A DNA stretch of 64,000 nucleotides, from positions 1 to 64,000 of the forward strand of contig NC_090120.1 in the NCBI RefSeq assembly GCF_023973825.1, written 5' to 3'. Below are positions 52,401-63,970 of the stretch, piece after piece; positions within the stretch are counted from its first letter, which is position 1; every line of letters begins with the position of its first letter. This DNA is from Plasmodium brasilianum. Its lineage: Eukaryota; Apicomplexa; Aconoidasida; Haemosporida; Plasmodiidae. The translations under genes were made by a program, and so were the position numbers. The notes below the pieces were generated by a model that saw only the letters and a list, made by a program, of their open reading frames with translations, had not been told where the DNA came from and searched no databases.

Positions 52401-53645
52401 AAAATATTATAAATATTGCATGAGCTTTTTTATCTATTATACCAAATAAATATATTAAATATTTTTAATGAACCTATTAGAATATATGTATAAAAAATTA
52501 CAGAAAAATAATAACAAACTGTCTATATTTTAATCTTTTATCTAATTTAATATATTATTCCTTTTGTCTTCAATTATTATGTTATTATTCTTTATTTGAC
52601 TGTTATAATTTATTTTATAGTGTTTTCAAAAATTTTGTATAATTAATTTTGTTAAAATTATTCCATAATATTTTTGCATATTTTGAATAAATGTTCATAC
52701 ATATTTTCGTTAATTATTACAACTAAATATACTTTTAATTAAATGAATATTTTTTCAAATGAAACAATTCTTATATAAAAGTGTTAATAGGCACATACAA
52801 AATAAAATATATGTTTAATAAAATATACTTTATTAAGATTATTCAATGGAATAACATTTATCACAAATAACGAATTTATAGGTAATAGATAAAAATAAAA
52901 TATTAAGTATCACAAGTGCATTTTAATAATAACTTTTATTTAAAATATAGATAAAATTTAATATAATTTATATATTATTAATTCTCATACACATTCACAA
53001 TACAATAAATAAATAAAATCATTAACAAAATAATTATAAGTATATAATGGCCTATGACAATAATAAATAAATAAATAAAATAAAACAAAAAACATAAAAA
53101 AAATAAATTATTAATACAGATATTAATTTGGTTTATATATTATTTATTCTAGTAGAAACGTATAGATTAAAGAAATTATTTATATTAATATAGGTAATAA
53201 TATTTATATATATGTTTTTGTCTTAAATAAAAAAGGGAAAAAACTGCAATATATAGATTAATGATGTTTTTTCAGAGCTTAAATAATATATGTTACATAA
53301 ATTATATGCAATGTTTTCTTGTTAATATTTTGTATTTTTCTTTATAAATATACACTATATTTACATAAAATATATGTGACTTAATATAAAACTATGGTTA
53401 GGTTCCATCTCCAGTTTTGATGTATTTAAGTTAAAAAAAGTTATGTATCACATGAAATAAATAGAAATGTATTCATTTACGTTATAAAACATACATAATT
53501 TCTGATGTATATAATATTTGTATAATTTCTTTTTATATAGAAATATTAATATAAAATTATCCTATATATAAAAAAAAGACATAACTTTGTATTATTTTTT
53601 CAGATTTTTGTTTCCAAATAACTGCAATATTAACGTAGAACCGTT

Positions 53646-56179
53646 ATGAATAATTGTTTTCCCACTGTAATATTGAATGTTTTATAATATTGTTTATATT
53701 ATTCATATATAATTTATAATAAAATAAGTAATGATATGATTAATTTAAAAATTAGGGCTTATATAATTTTTAATAATATTTTTTTTATAGAATACTAGCA
53801 TTTATGGCACTGAGGCATGGTTGTTCCGTACCGATATAAAATTTAAAAATATTCAAAATCATATAATAGAAAAAACGACTTTCCTCAAAAATGAGAACAA
53901 TAAATTAAATTTCAGAAAAACTTGCAGAGATCTGGCTGATTATTTAATTAATAAAAAGAAAGATCCACCACCTTATAAAACACAGAGTAAATGGGAATTT
54001 TCACTAAAGTACTGGTTACAACAATACTACAAAGGACTGAACAAATATGGAGGATGTTTTATGATTTTAAATGAAGAAGATAAAAAAGTTTTAGATTTAA
54101 TATATGAAGCAGAAGATTTCTGTTCTGAAAAAAAGAGAAAAAAACCAAATTGCATTAATACTGATGAACGTAGTAACAAGAAATGTGATATTAGTTGTTT
54201 CAATAAAATTCGTGATTACAATGCATGGATTAAAAATAGGAAGGATCATTTTATGAACAATAAAGAATTCATTTATAAAAAATGCAAAAACAACAATCCA
54301 TTATTACTATTCCCAAAAAAATCTTGCGACGTTCTTAATTATAATACATTCGAAGAAATTCCTCAGTGCGAAGCCTCGGATCCATCTGTACTTAAGCACA
54401 CTGTAAAAAGAAAAGAAGAAGAATCTCCAACTGAACAAGATTTAACTAAATCTAAAGAGGAATCTTCTCAAAGATTTTCAATTAATAACGAACAAAATAA
54501 TGAAAGCCAGCGTCCGCCTGCATCAGAACATGAAGAACAAGTTCATAAATCATTTTCAAGTTCTCCAAACATGAAAAATAAAGATGATGTTTCAGAACCT
54601 GCACAAACTGAAACATCAAGTGTTCTAACAGAACTCACAATTTTACCCCCAGAAATACCTGCAGAAGCTTTATCAACTACTTCAGGTACTGAAATAGCGA
54701 AGCCACCCCATTTTCAAGGGACTATTCCATCGTCTCCTGAAGATTCAGAACCTGTCTCAACTACTTTTGAACTCCATTCACTCTATAAACCTCCAGGTAT
54801 TACTAATTCTTCCTATTATACTATATTTAAAACAATCAAACTAAAAAATACATATATTTAAAAAGATATTATAGGTTCAGAAGAAAATGCTCATAGCCCA
54901 AGCATATCATCTATTCTAATAAGCTTTATGATTATTATTGTATTTTCCTTTTTTATTAAAGTTAGATAAAACATAAGTATTAAAAATGTTTAAACCATTG
55001 AATTATGGCCGTAAGTTATTTTAAATATATGCATTTTTTTTCTTTTTCGTAGTACGCTTTAATAGGATTATTAAAAAAAAAAAAAGTATAAAAAGAAGAC
55101 AAGTAAAATTACTTCGAATACTAAAACCTTCACATTCTAACAGAAAAAAAAAAATTTTAACGCATGATCATCCAGAAAATACAATATATGATGAAGAAGA
55201 AATCATAAAAAAATTAAAAATACATGAACATGATATGATAAAAAATATAAAGTCGTCAAAGCAAAAAAAGGATAGAATTAAAACCATTATAGAAGTACAT
55301 ATGGAAGTACTCGAAGAATTCAGAAATGAAGAATGGGAACACAAAAAAGGAGAATTTTTAGAGTTATGCCTAGAAATGTTCTCAGAAGAGGAATATAGAA
55401 CATATCCTAATTTGAGTAATGGACAACTGATAATGCAAAATAGTAAAAGTATTAATGACATTGAAAAACAAAAAATTTTATGCAATAAATGGATAAAGGA
55501 ACATAGAAATATTTCTGAAAAATTAAAAAAAACTGTATGGTTTAATTATTTGAAAAATGAATGGAAAAAAGAAAAGGATTTCATAAAAAGTAGCGAAAAA
55601 TTAAAAGTGAATTTTTCAAATAAAATTCAAAAAGATTCATTTTCAGAAGGAGAAAAGGATTTATGGAGAGAATGGATATCAAAAAAGCACATGATTATAG
55701 AACAATACATGGAACAGGAATGGGATGAAGAATTGACACAAGAATTGATCAATATGATAGATGAGTGTGTAAATGAAGAATTTAAAAATAATATTTCACT
55801 GCTAAATACACAAAAGTTACAGCAGAAGATATGTTATGAAGAATTATATAAATATATAAAAAAAAAATTACTAGCAAAATTGTGTATACTAGTATTCATG
55901 ATAGTATTGGAAGAATGCAAAAAAGAAGATTTTATAGAAAATGAGGGATTACATTTGGATAGTTACATAAATGACTTGACAACAGAAGTAAACTTAGGGA
56001 GAAAATCAGAAGTTACAAAAGAAATAATTGAATTTAATGGCAATGTTTTAGAAAATACAGAAAATACAAAAATTCCTGCTTTTACAGGGGAGGAAGGTCT
56101 TAGCCAGGAAATAGAAAAATGGGTAAGAGTAGAAGATACACCGGAAAATTCCATATATAACCAGAACATAGTAGAATAA
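53646..56179 (+). CDS. STP1 protein (four exons; one A-run frame slip)
   Basis: Subtelomeric transmembrane protein of the STP1/SURFIN-like group. Exons: 53646-53666 (MNNCFPT), 53791-54796, 54875-54960 and 55053-56179; predicted about 746 residues. The ectodomain (to about residue 190) has some ten cysteines and conserved Trp (KYWLQQYYKGLNKYGGC, RDYNAWI). A Ser/Pro/Glu/Thr-rich stalk runs to about 343. The membrane helix is at about 350-370 (SSILISFMIIIVFSFFIK). The large cytoplasmic region is charged and Trp-rich (EVHMEVLEEFRNEEW, WFNYLKNEWKKE, DLWREWI, EQEWDEELTQEL), like the SURFIN Trp-rich domain. Exon 4 begins YALIGLL and enters an A13 run (55073-55085). One more A is needed to reach the long open frame that ends at 56179: either a homopolymer sequencing error or a recent mutation. 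No other break. Transcribed away from the telomere; likely surface-exposed, function unknown. Confidence 0.82.
54797..54874 (+). other. 78 bp in-frame intron before STP1 transmembrane exon
   Basis: Donor CCAG/GTATTA (strong), acceptor GATATTATAG. A multiple of three with an in-frame TAA at 54859-54861. Splicing restores the membrane helix and cytoplasmic domain; retention would end the protein at the stalk. Confidence 0.78.
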
Positions 56180-56649
56180 TCCTATTAAATTTAGAAAAAT
56201 ACATTCTATAAATTCATAATTCACATCCAAAAAATAATAGAACGATATTTATATATAATCGGATGATGCTTATAAAACATATTTCATACACATTGCGAAA
56301 TCTAAAGGGATCATTAATAAAAGTTTATTAATTAATGTGTATCATAGAAGGGAAAACTAGATGTGAAATGTAAAAATTTTAATGTAATTATTTTAAAAAT
56401 ATTCATATTATATATACTTATTTTAATTTATGTAATAATAACTATTATAAAGTTATATTAATACCTAACACAATATATGTATTAAAATGCTAATAAAGAT
56501 ATCTCTATATAAATTAATATTAATATTTTCCAAACATGTTAAAGGAAAAATTAATATTTTGAAAAATAAAAAAAAGCAAAAATAATAATTTTGAAATATA
56601 TTTATGAAATCAAAAAAATAAAAGTTAAATATGAATATGTATGTAAATT

Positions 56650-56930
56650 AAAAAGTACTAAATACATAAGCTTCAACTTTTTTTTAAAACAGAAAGGAAA
56701 TGAAAGAAAATATAATTATTTTGTAGAAATTTTAAAAAATATTGTATATCTTTTATATTTTCCCTTTTAGTTAAACCTAAAATTTCATTAATATTATGTT
56801 ATGTTAATAAAAAATATTGACTTATTTTTCATTTACACTTTAATGATAATTTATATATTTTGACTTTCAACTTTTTTTTTTTTTTGGTTTTTGTAATTAC
56901 AGAATAATTCTTTTAATTTTTCATTTTAGT
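56650..56930 (+). repeat. STP1 3'-flank repeat, copy B
   Basis: Counterpart of 18130-18400. Shared order of words: GCTTCAAC/GTTTCAAC, AAATTATTT..GGAATTT/GTAGAAATTTT, TTTTCCCTTTTAGTTA/TTTTCCCTTTCAATTA, TTTTGACTTTCAA and TTTTTGTAATTACAGAATAA. Confidence 0.65.
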
Positions 56931-56983
56931 TTATAAGATTATTAAATATTTTTCTTTTTCATATTATTTTCCTATTAAAACTG

Positions 56984-56990
<7 letters not shown>

Positions 56991-57020
<30 letters not shown>
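56991..57020. repeat. (AT)15 microsatellite
   Basis: Thirty perfect bases of AT dinucleotide repeat in STP1 3' flank. A shorter AT run lies near 13543-13565. Confidence 0.95.
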
Positions 57021-57024
<4 letters not shown>

Positions 57025-59089
57025 TTAAATTTATAATATAAATCAATATTAGTCTCATAGTGCGGAAGTATAAGATACATTTTGATATGTAAAAATTTTT
57101 GATTGTTACCATATACCATAAAAATACGTATATTATAAAATACTATTTAATTCTTTCTATTAAGCAAATAATATTACAACCCCATTTTGTTTATTGTTTC
57201 TATAAACTAATTAGTTCAGGAGTAATTTTAATAAATAAAATAAAAAAAAATATATTCTTCTTATTTATTATAACTTTCACTAGAGGGTAATAAAATCATA
57301 GTTAAAATACATATATTCATTCTTCTTAATATTATATCCTTATAATATATAAAAAAAATATATTATTATATATTAATAATATTTTATTTAGCAAATAATT
57401 TTCTTTAATTAATAATATACGCATAATCCAAGTTTCACAGATCGTTAATAGAATCATTTGAATTTAGATATTATCACATTATATTACCATTAAAAAAACG
57501 AAAGTTCTTTTATATTATAGTATTATAACATACATAATTATCTTTTCAATAAATACTCTTATGCTCTACCACATAAGATAAAGAGTATATACATATTTAA
57601 TTAATATAAAGCGTACATTACAAACACAACATATATTGACGTTCTCTTTTATATTATTTAAATGGAATTCCAATACATTTTTTAGTTTACGTATAATCTC
57701 TTAAAACTATTGCGAGTATATTAAATATATATTAAAAATTAATCATTCTAAAACAATATTATCATACATAAACCTATAAAAACAATTATAAATTGATGTA
57801 AATGTCATTATATTAATGCTTAAATATATTCCAAAATATATTTTGTATCTTTTCAAAATGCCTATTTTATTTAAAGAAACATATTTTAAAATTAAAGAAA
57901 GACACAATAATATTATAAATAAAAAAATTTGATAAAATGCGAAAATATTTATATTATTTATATTAATAATAGTACTATAATAAAAGAAGAAGCATCGAAT
58001 ATCCGTAGCAGAATAATTTTTCAAAAGTACTTATTTTAATAATTATATTATCTTCTGAATTATTCGTGAAAAAAAGACAATTCATTGAATAAAAATACTA
58101 ATAAAAAAAATAACATTTCTTTTTTTTTTTTTATAATTTCAAATAAGACAATTTTTATTAAATTACACGGAATATGGAAAGGATACATTTATTTATAATA
58201 TGAAATAGTAATTTCATTCTTTTTGTTCTCTTTTACTACTATATTTTTCTGTTCTTAAAAATTATCATTGTGTTGATAAACAAAAAAGAATTATAAATGA
58301 ATACATATTCTAAGAATTGATTCGTGGGTAATGATAATTTTTAATGTTTATTTGTTTTATTATTAACCCGAATTTTATTTCATTTTAATCAAAATAATAT
58401 AACTGTTACACTTTATTTGTCAAGTATGATAAAACATAACTATATTACCTTAAGATTTTTTTGGTATTTATAAATTGTATTTATAAGAATAATTTTGTGA
58501 GCTATTTTATATTAAATATAAGAACATGCATTAACAATTATAATTAATTCTTAATAAATCTTTGCCAACAATTATCATATCGCTTCCAATATAATATAAT
58601 GCTGCATATATAATAATATTTTAATTATATGGCATAGAAAAAGAAAAAAAAGAATTAATTTCAACATATTATATATTGGTATCTATTTAAATTTAATTTA
58701 TTAATATATTCTTTAAATATTTAAAAAATAATAGAAATATATAGTACAATTATGAATATTTGTATATTTCTATATAAAATATATTTAAGTAAATTTGTCA
58801 AAAGTCTATCATTGTTACAAGTAGCCCCAATAATAAAATAATAACTGTAACTTTTCATTTAATATTAATTGCTTAGAATATATAAATTAGTAAACAACTA
58901 TAAGTAATCCATTCTAAAAAATCATATTATTTCATTATATATAATTCCCCACTTCTACCAATAAAAAAAAAAAGAAGTTTGTTAAAAAGTCTTAAGTAAT
59001 AAATATATTATATAATATATTTATAATAAAACTTATTTTATATAATAAAAGTTATGACTTTTTTTTTTAGTAAAATATACGTAATGTAG

Positions 59090-59250
59090 CATAATACATT
59101 CACTTCTTTTGATTATATACAAAGATAAACATTTTTATTTTCAACATAATGTCAACGAAGTAACTTACTCATCAAGTCTACCTTTAATTATTTTAGAATT
59201 GAACAAGGTAAAAAATAGAACATATGTATTTTTCATTTAGAATATCAATT
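59090..59250. repeat. fam-m 3'-flank repeat, copy B
   Basis: Counterpart of 34190-34350, with the shared words TTCTTTTGATTATATACAAA, ACATTTTTATTTTCAACATA, CTCATCAAGTCTACC and GAACAAGGTAAAAAATAGAA. Confidence 0.7.
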
Positions 59251-59413
59251 GTAATATAGAATAATTTAAATTACATTAATTTTTATATTATATATTTATT
59301 TTGATACAATTCATACACAGTTAATACCAATCTGCTTTTAATACACAAATATATATATTAAGCAATGATATTTATCTATTCTTAAACAATAATTTATAGT
59401 ACAAAATGAAAAT

Positions 59414-59441
59414 CATTAAAATATTTAAATCTACAAAAAAG
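59414..59441 (-). promoter_or_regulatory. Conserved 3'-flank motif, copy 7
   Basis: CATTAAAATATTTAAATCTA then CAAAAAA, about 173 bp past the stop codon of the intact fam-m gene. Two C-to-T changes relative to the other copies. Confidence 0.42.
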
Positions 59442-59613
59442 ATAAAAACTTAATTAATCTTCGTACAAAAATGATACCTTATACACATTTGTATTTATAA
59501 AATTATATATATTATAAATAATACTACAAAGTATATAACATTATAGATATTACATAGAATACATTCTATTAATAATTAATTTATGTGAAAATTCAAATTA
59601 CTTTTTGTTTATT

Positions 59614-60487
59614 TTACTCCATCATCAACTTAATTTTTTGATATTTTTCATTATTTCTTAAGATCTTATAAGTAGCTATTATAATCAAGACTGCCAACAT
59701 AATGAACGTTACTGCAAATAATAATATATAAGCATTTCCTTTATTACCTAAACCTAGATTACTTTCAAGAAAAGATAAAATATTATTTTCTGTGCCATTA
59801 CCATCGGAAGGCCAAAATGCACTGGATACCGGTAATCCTATTCCCAATAGAAAAAAAACAAGAAATATGAAAATTCCAAATTTATAACTTCTAAATTTTA
59901 TTTTTTTTAAAGATATATCACCAATTCTCTTCTTCTTTGCAAGAAAAGTATCAAAGTCCCTTTTTTTTACCCATTTCTTTTGAAAATGAAAATGTTTTCC
60001 ATCAAACATTCCATTATTATAATCTATAACTTCTGTGTAATATTGTGCTTTATTCAATAAACATTTATGTGATTGATTATTTTTTCTATTAGTTCCTACT
60101 TTATTATTAGATAAATCTCTTTGTTTATTTGCTTCATTATCCTCAAATTTTTGTTTTAAACCCACATTATTTGAATGATTATTCAGTTTATATTTTGCCA
60201 GTAATCGATAATTTCTTGTATCTAATTTTTTACTAAGGTTATAGTTTTTATCGATAAATTTGTTAAACGTAATCTAAAATAAAAAATTACACATATTTGT
60301 TGTTTAAACGATACATAGTTCGCTCTAGAAATAATTATTAATAAAAATAAAACATTAAAAATATAAATAATGCAAATATCTTTAAATTATATTATCATAC
60401 CAGCTCACTGTAAAAATCGTATATCCATGTTAAAAGTATAAATGTAGAAATCTTTATAAAAAGAAACAACATAATTTTTTGATTCAT
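59614..60487 (-). CDS. fam-m family exported protein
   Basis: Exons 60487-60401 (29 codons) and 60273-59614 (219 codons plus stop), about 248 residues. Donor GTATGA, acceptor TTTTAG. Leader MNQKIMLFLFIKISTFILLT with the ancestral ATG. PEXEL-like RLLA at residues 52-55 (RNYRLLAKY). The fam-m block CLLNKAQYYTEVIDYNNG (about 100-117) is followed by HFHFQKKWVKKRDFDTFL; Trp130 is the residue lost to TGA in the 24.8 kb copy. Membrane helices at about 161-179 and 210-231 flank a short polar loop, and the tail is LRNNEKYQKIKLMME. This is the only undamaged fam-m in the window. It pairs with the fam-l gene that begins beyond the right edge. Predicted to be exported; function unknown. Confidence 0.9.
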
Positions 60488-60873
60488 TATATAGATATTT
60501 AATATTTAAATGTATTCTAAAAGAAGCAAATTGATAATAATGGAACATGCATCTAATACCAAAAGATTCTATATTTATATAAAAATTTATATTTGTTATT
60601 CTTTCATAAATACATTACAAACTATATATAGTTATAATTGATTTTATCACATATACAATGCAAAATGACTTTAAAAACAAATTATATTATTTTTATCTTA
60701 ATATTATTTAAATAAAAAATAAATTTCATTAAAACTAAATGATATAAATTTATTCACAAATGTTTAAAATATATAATTTACTTATTGTAGAGTACTAACT
60801 AAATAATAATTTTATTAATAAATTCAAGAATAAACTAAGAAATAAATATGTTATGCCTTCTTTATTCAAATAT

Positions 60874-60940
60874 CGAGTTTATCCACTATCCACAATGTAG
60901 AGAATATATATATAATATATCCCTCTGTATACTAAAATAA
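60874..60940 (-). promoter_or_regulatory. Conserved upstream block, copy 7
   Basis: GAGTTTATCCACTATCCACA then ATGTAGAGAATATATATATA and ATATATCCCTCTGTATACT, about 400 bp before the fam-m start at 60487. The most complete copy; it combines the words seen separately in copies 2, 4 and 5. Confidence 0.45.
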
Positions 60941-61939
60941 TTATTGCAAATTTTAAGGATGTAATCCTATGTATTATTCTAATTTTGTAAACATTAATTT
61001 TTAGAAAAAAATGTTTTTTTAAATCAAATATTATAATATAATAATAATAATAATAACATTAAATGAAAGAAACCATATATCGTATTACCTTGATTATAAC
61101 ATATGTATTAGTTCCATTTTAAGTTTAATATTCTACTGGATATAAGGTTTTTAAAATAAAGAACAATTTATACACTGCCTAATATTTTAAAAAATACGTA
61201 CTCTAAAAGCAAATACGAACTAATTTTTTATTTTTGTACAATAACTTTATAAAATTACTATATTTAATTAAGATTAATATGTATAATTATTTCTAAATTA
61301 AAAATATTTATGTTAATCTATTTAATTTTATAATTTTGTTTTAATTACACATATAATTAGAGGAAATAGTAATACAGTAAGAAAAAAAAAAAAAATTCTT
61401 AAATATAAAATTGTTACAACAATGTTATTTGCGTAAACATTAGTTTAATGATACTTATATTGATATAAATTTATAAATATATGTAATTTATATAATGTAT
61501 AATATTGACACTACAAATAAGAATGAATAACATTGTATATTACTTAAATGTATGAATTAGTAGTTTTTATATTATTATTTTTTTAAGGATAGTGCTATTT
61601 TTTTTTTTTATTACATTGGAAATACATAAAGTCAAGAACATATCTTAAATGTTTAGTATAATAAATTGACATATGTGTATGAACAATAAATACTGCACGA
61701 AAAATATAATTAGAACTAAAATTATATTATAACTGAATATTTATATTCTTTTTGAATTGTAAACTGAACAATGAGAATTATGAAAACCTGGCAAACGCGG
61801 AGAATTATTTTAATCACCTGAAATATAACATTTTGTTATTGTTCTCTTCAATAAATATTATTTATCCAAGTAAATAATTAAATAATAAAAAAAACTTAAA
61901 ACAATACAAATTATATTAGTATGGTATTTTTATAGTTTT

Positions 61940-62075
61940 TCATTATTTATACACTTGTCACGACATTTATTAAAACTCCTGTTTATGTACCAACATCTAC
62001 TACGACGATTCCTCGTTTAACGTTTATTCTTATAGCTAATACTTTTATATTAAATATAAGGCACCAAAATTTTAA
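61940..62075. other. Comparatively GC-rich intergenic island, copy 3
   Basis: CATTATTTATACACTTGTCA, then ATGTACCAACATCTACTACG and ACGATTCCTCGTTTAACGTT, ending with a TTAAATATAAGGCACC segment. Same relative position in the fam-m to fam-l spacer as 27113 and 37025. The frame seen in copy 1 is absent. Confidence 0.35.
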
Positions 62076-63767
62076 AATGTAAAATAATACATATATATAA
62101 TATAAAATTAATTAGTAAAAACTAGAAAGCTTCAACATATACACTCTCATAACAATTAATTATAAATAGCTATTCTTTGTTTTAATTAAATTTGTAATTT
62201 AAAAATATTTTTTTAACCTTTTTTTTTAAATATTCCAGTTTTTTCTAAATTAAGAAATATTAAAGAAATATATAAATTTTCTTAAAAAATATTTATTTTT
62301 CTACTTCTTTAATATGTATAACATAGGTGAATTGTTATCTTATATATATATTCTTATTAACGTCGTAACATTATTACATTTATCTATAGATACAGAATTA
62401 TTTTGTGCAAGCCTAAATTATAAATATGTTATTTATATTAATATATTGTATTTTTACTTGATAATGTTTTCTATTATATAGGAATTTAGAATAATTCAAT
62501 TTTTTTCCTTCATTATTATAGTATAAAATTAATTAGCATACTTTTACATTTATAACGGAAATTTTTCTGTATTTTTTTATTTTTTAACACTTAAAAATTC
62601 CTCCTTATACCTAATATAAAATTATTACACAAAAAATTTATACAAAAAAATGCAGAAATATTTTTAATAGATATAATTAAAACCCAAGTCATCAAAAAGA
62701 ACAAAGTAATATATTTATGAATTGTTTATAGATAAATAATTTTTTTTTAATTTCATTTCATTTAAAAAAGAAATATTATTGATATAAATTAATTAGCAAT
62801 TTTCAATATAAACTACATACATTTTTATATATCTTCAAAATAATATTAACTATTTACATAACATATTAATATACATATAAAATTAGGAAGTATACAAAAT
62901 AAAAATAATTTCACGTTACTATACGAATGTAGAAAAATTATATATTTTTTTATTACCTTTAAAGATAATTTATAATTTTACTTATATAAAAATATACTTA
63001 ATATTTTACCATTATGAAAGAAATTGTATTTATGCATATTATACATTAAGAATTCATTACGTTTAACTCATTAATTTAATCTTTTAATAACATAAAAGAT
63101 TAAAAAAATATATAGTATATTTGCTTATATGTATTCTATATAGTGTATATACAATTAATTTTTCCTATACTGAATTAACACCACAGTTCAAAAAAATACA
63201 AAAATTATAAAACAGAGTAACTATCCACTTAATTGTAAATATTTAAAATTGCTAAAATATTGAACTATTATAAGTACCCTAAAATTAATAAAGATATTTT
63301 ATTATATATTTTTATTTTATTTTTTATATCATGCAAAAAAAAATTATAAATACTTTGAAAAGCGCTTTACAATAAAATTGCTTTATAATATATATCACAA
63401 AAAACGTATTTTATATAATAAATTTTATGTTCGCTTTTATGTAATATATATATTTATTAGTTCCATGTCACTTAAAATAAAACAAGATACATATATTTTT
63501 AATTTAATTCTTATCAAACGTTTTCCAAAATAAGTAAACAAATATTCATTTTAGACTAGTAAAAGATAGAATAATATGAAGAATTATTATTTATAGTTAA
63601 AATATAAATTTACACAAGACATATAACATAATAAATAAATTGTCCTAATATTAATTAATTACATCAAAGAAGCACATATCTTTCATAGGACTATATGGAA
63701 ATACACAAGCGTATACCTTAAGTCAAAAATAATCATTTAAGATTAAGCAATAAATACAAATTGAAAA

Positions 63768-63797
63768 ACATTAAGACATTAAAATTAACAAAAAAAT
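63768..63797 (-). promoter_or_regulatory. Conserved 3'-flank motif, copy 8
   Basis: CATTAAGACATTAAAATTAA then CAAAAAAATAAG, about 175 bp past the stop of the partial fam-l gene. The most diverged copy, recognised partly by position. Confidence 0.35.
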
Positions 63798-63970
63798 AAG
63801 AGAAATTCTTTTTACTAATGTGTATTAATGAGACCATTTACATGTACAACCTTTTATAAGATATATGCAATTGTGAACATACATATCACATGTGCCATTC
63901 AAGATAATGCACATATTAGCTCATATTGAAGTTTTCATTGCAGAAAGAAAAATATTTTTTATAATTCATT

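Larger units (their letters stand above)
47934..53645. other. Long intergenic region before STP1
   Basis: 5.7 kb of AT-rich DNA. It contains the upstream block at 48286, the plus-strand relic at 49815-50030 and, from about 52150, the STP1 5'-flank repeat. Nothing else reads as coding. Confidence 0.5.
56180..59413. other. Intergenic between STP1 and fam-m
   Basis: AT-rich. The left part is STP1 3' flank (repeat copy B), the right part fam-m 3' flank. The minus-strand open stretch at 57743-58024 is a low-complexity Ile/Phe/Tyr frame without family resemblance and is not called. Confidence 0.55.
60488..63767. other. Intergenic between fam-m and fam-l
   Basis: Third copy of the pair spacer. It holds the upstream block at 60874, the word ATTAGAGGAAATAGTAAT near 61358, the island at 61940 and the T-rich tract near 62490. 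A stretch at 63160-63310 resembles 28370-28520 (shared TTGTAAATATTTA/TTGTGAATATTTA, TATTGAACTA, AATAAAGATATT). No gene recognised. Confidence 0.55.

Noticed and set aside
55168..55485. Minus-strand 105-codon open frame, and others at 55963-56230
   Set aside because: Antisense shadows of STP1 exon 4.
57743..58024. Minus-strand 93-codon open frame
   Set aside because: Ile/Phe/Tyr-rich with no family features, splice sites or conserved partner in the other STP1 flank.
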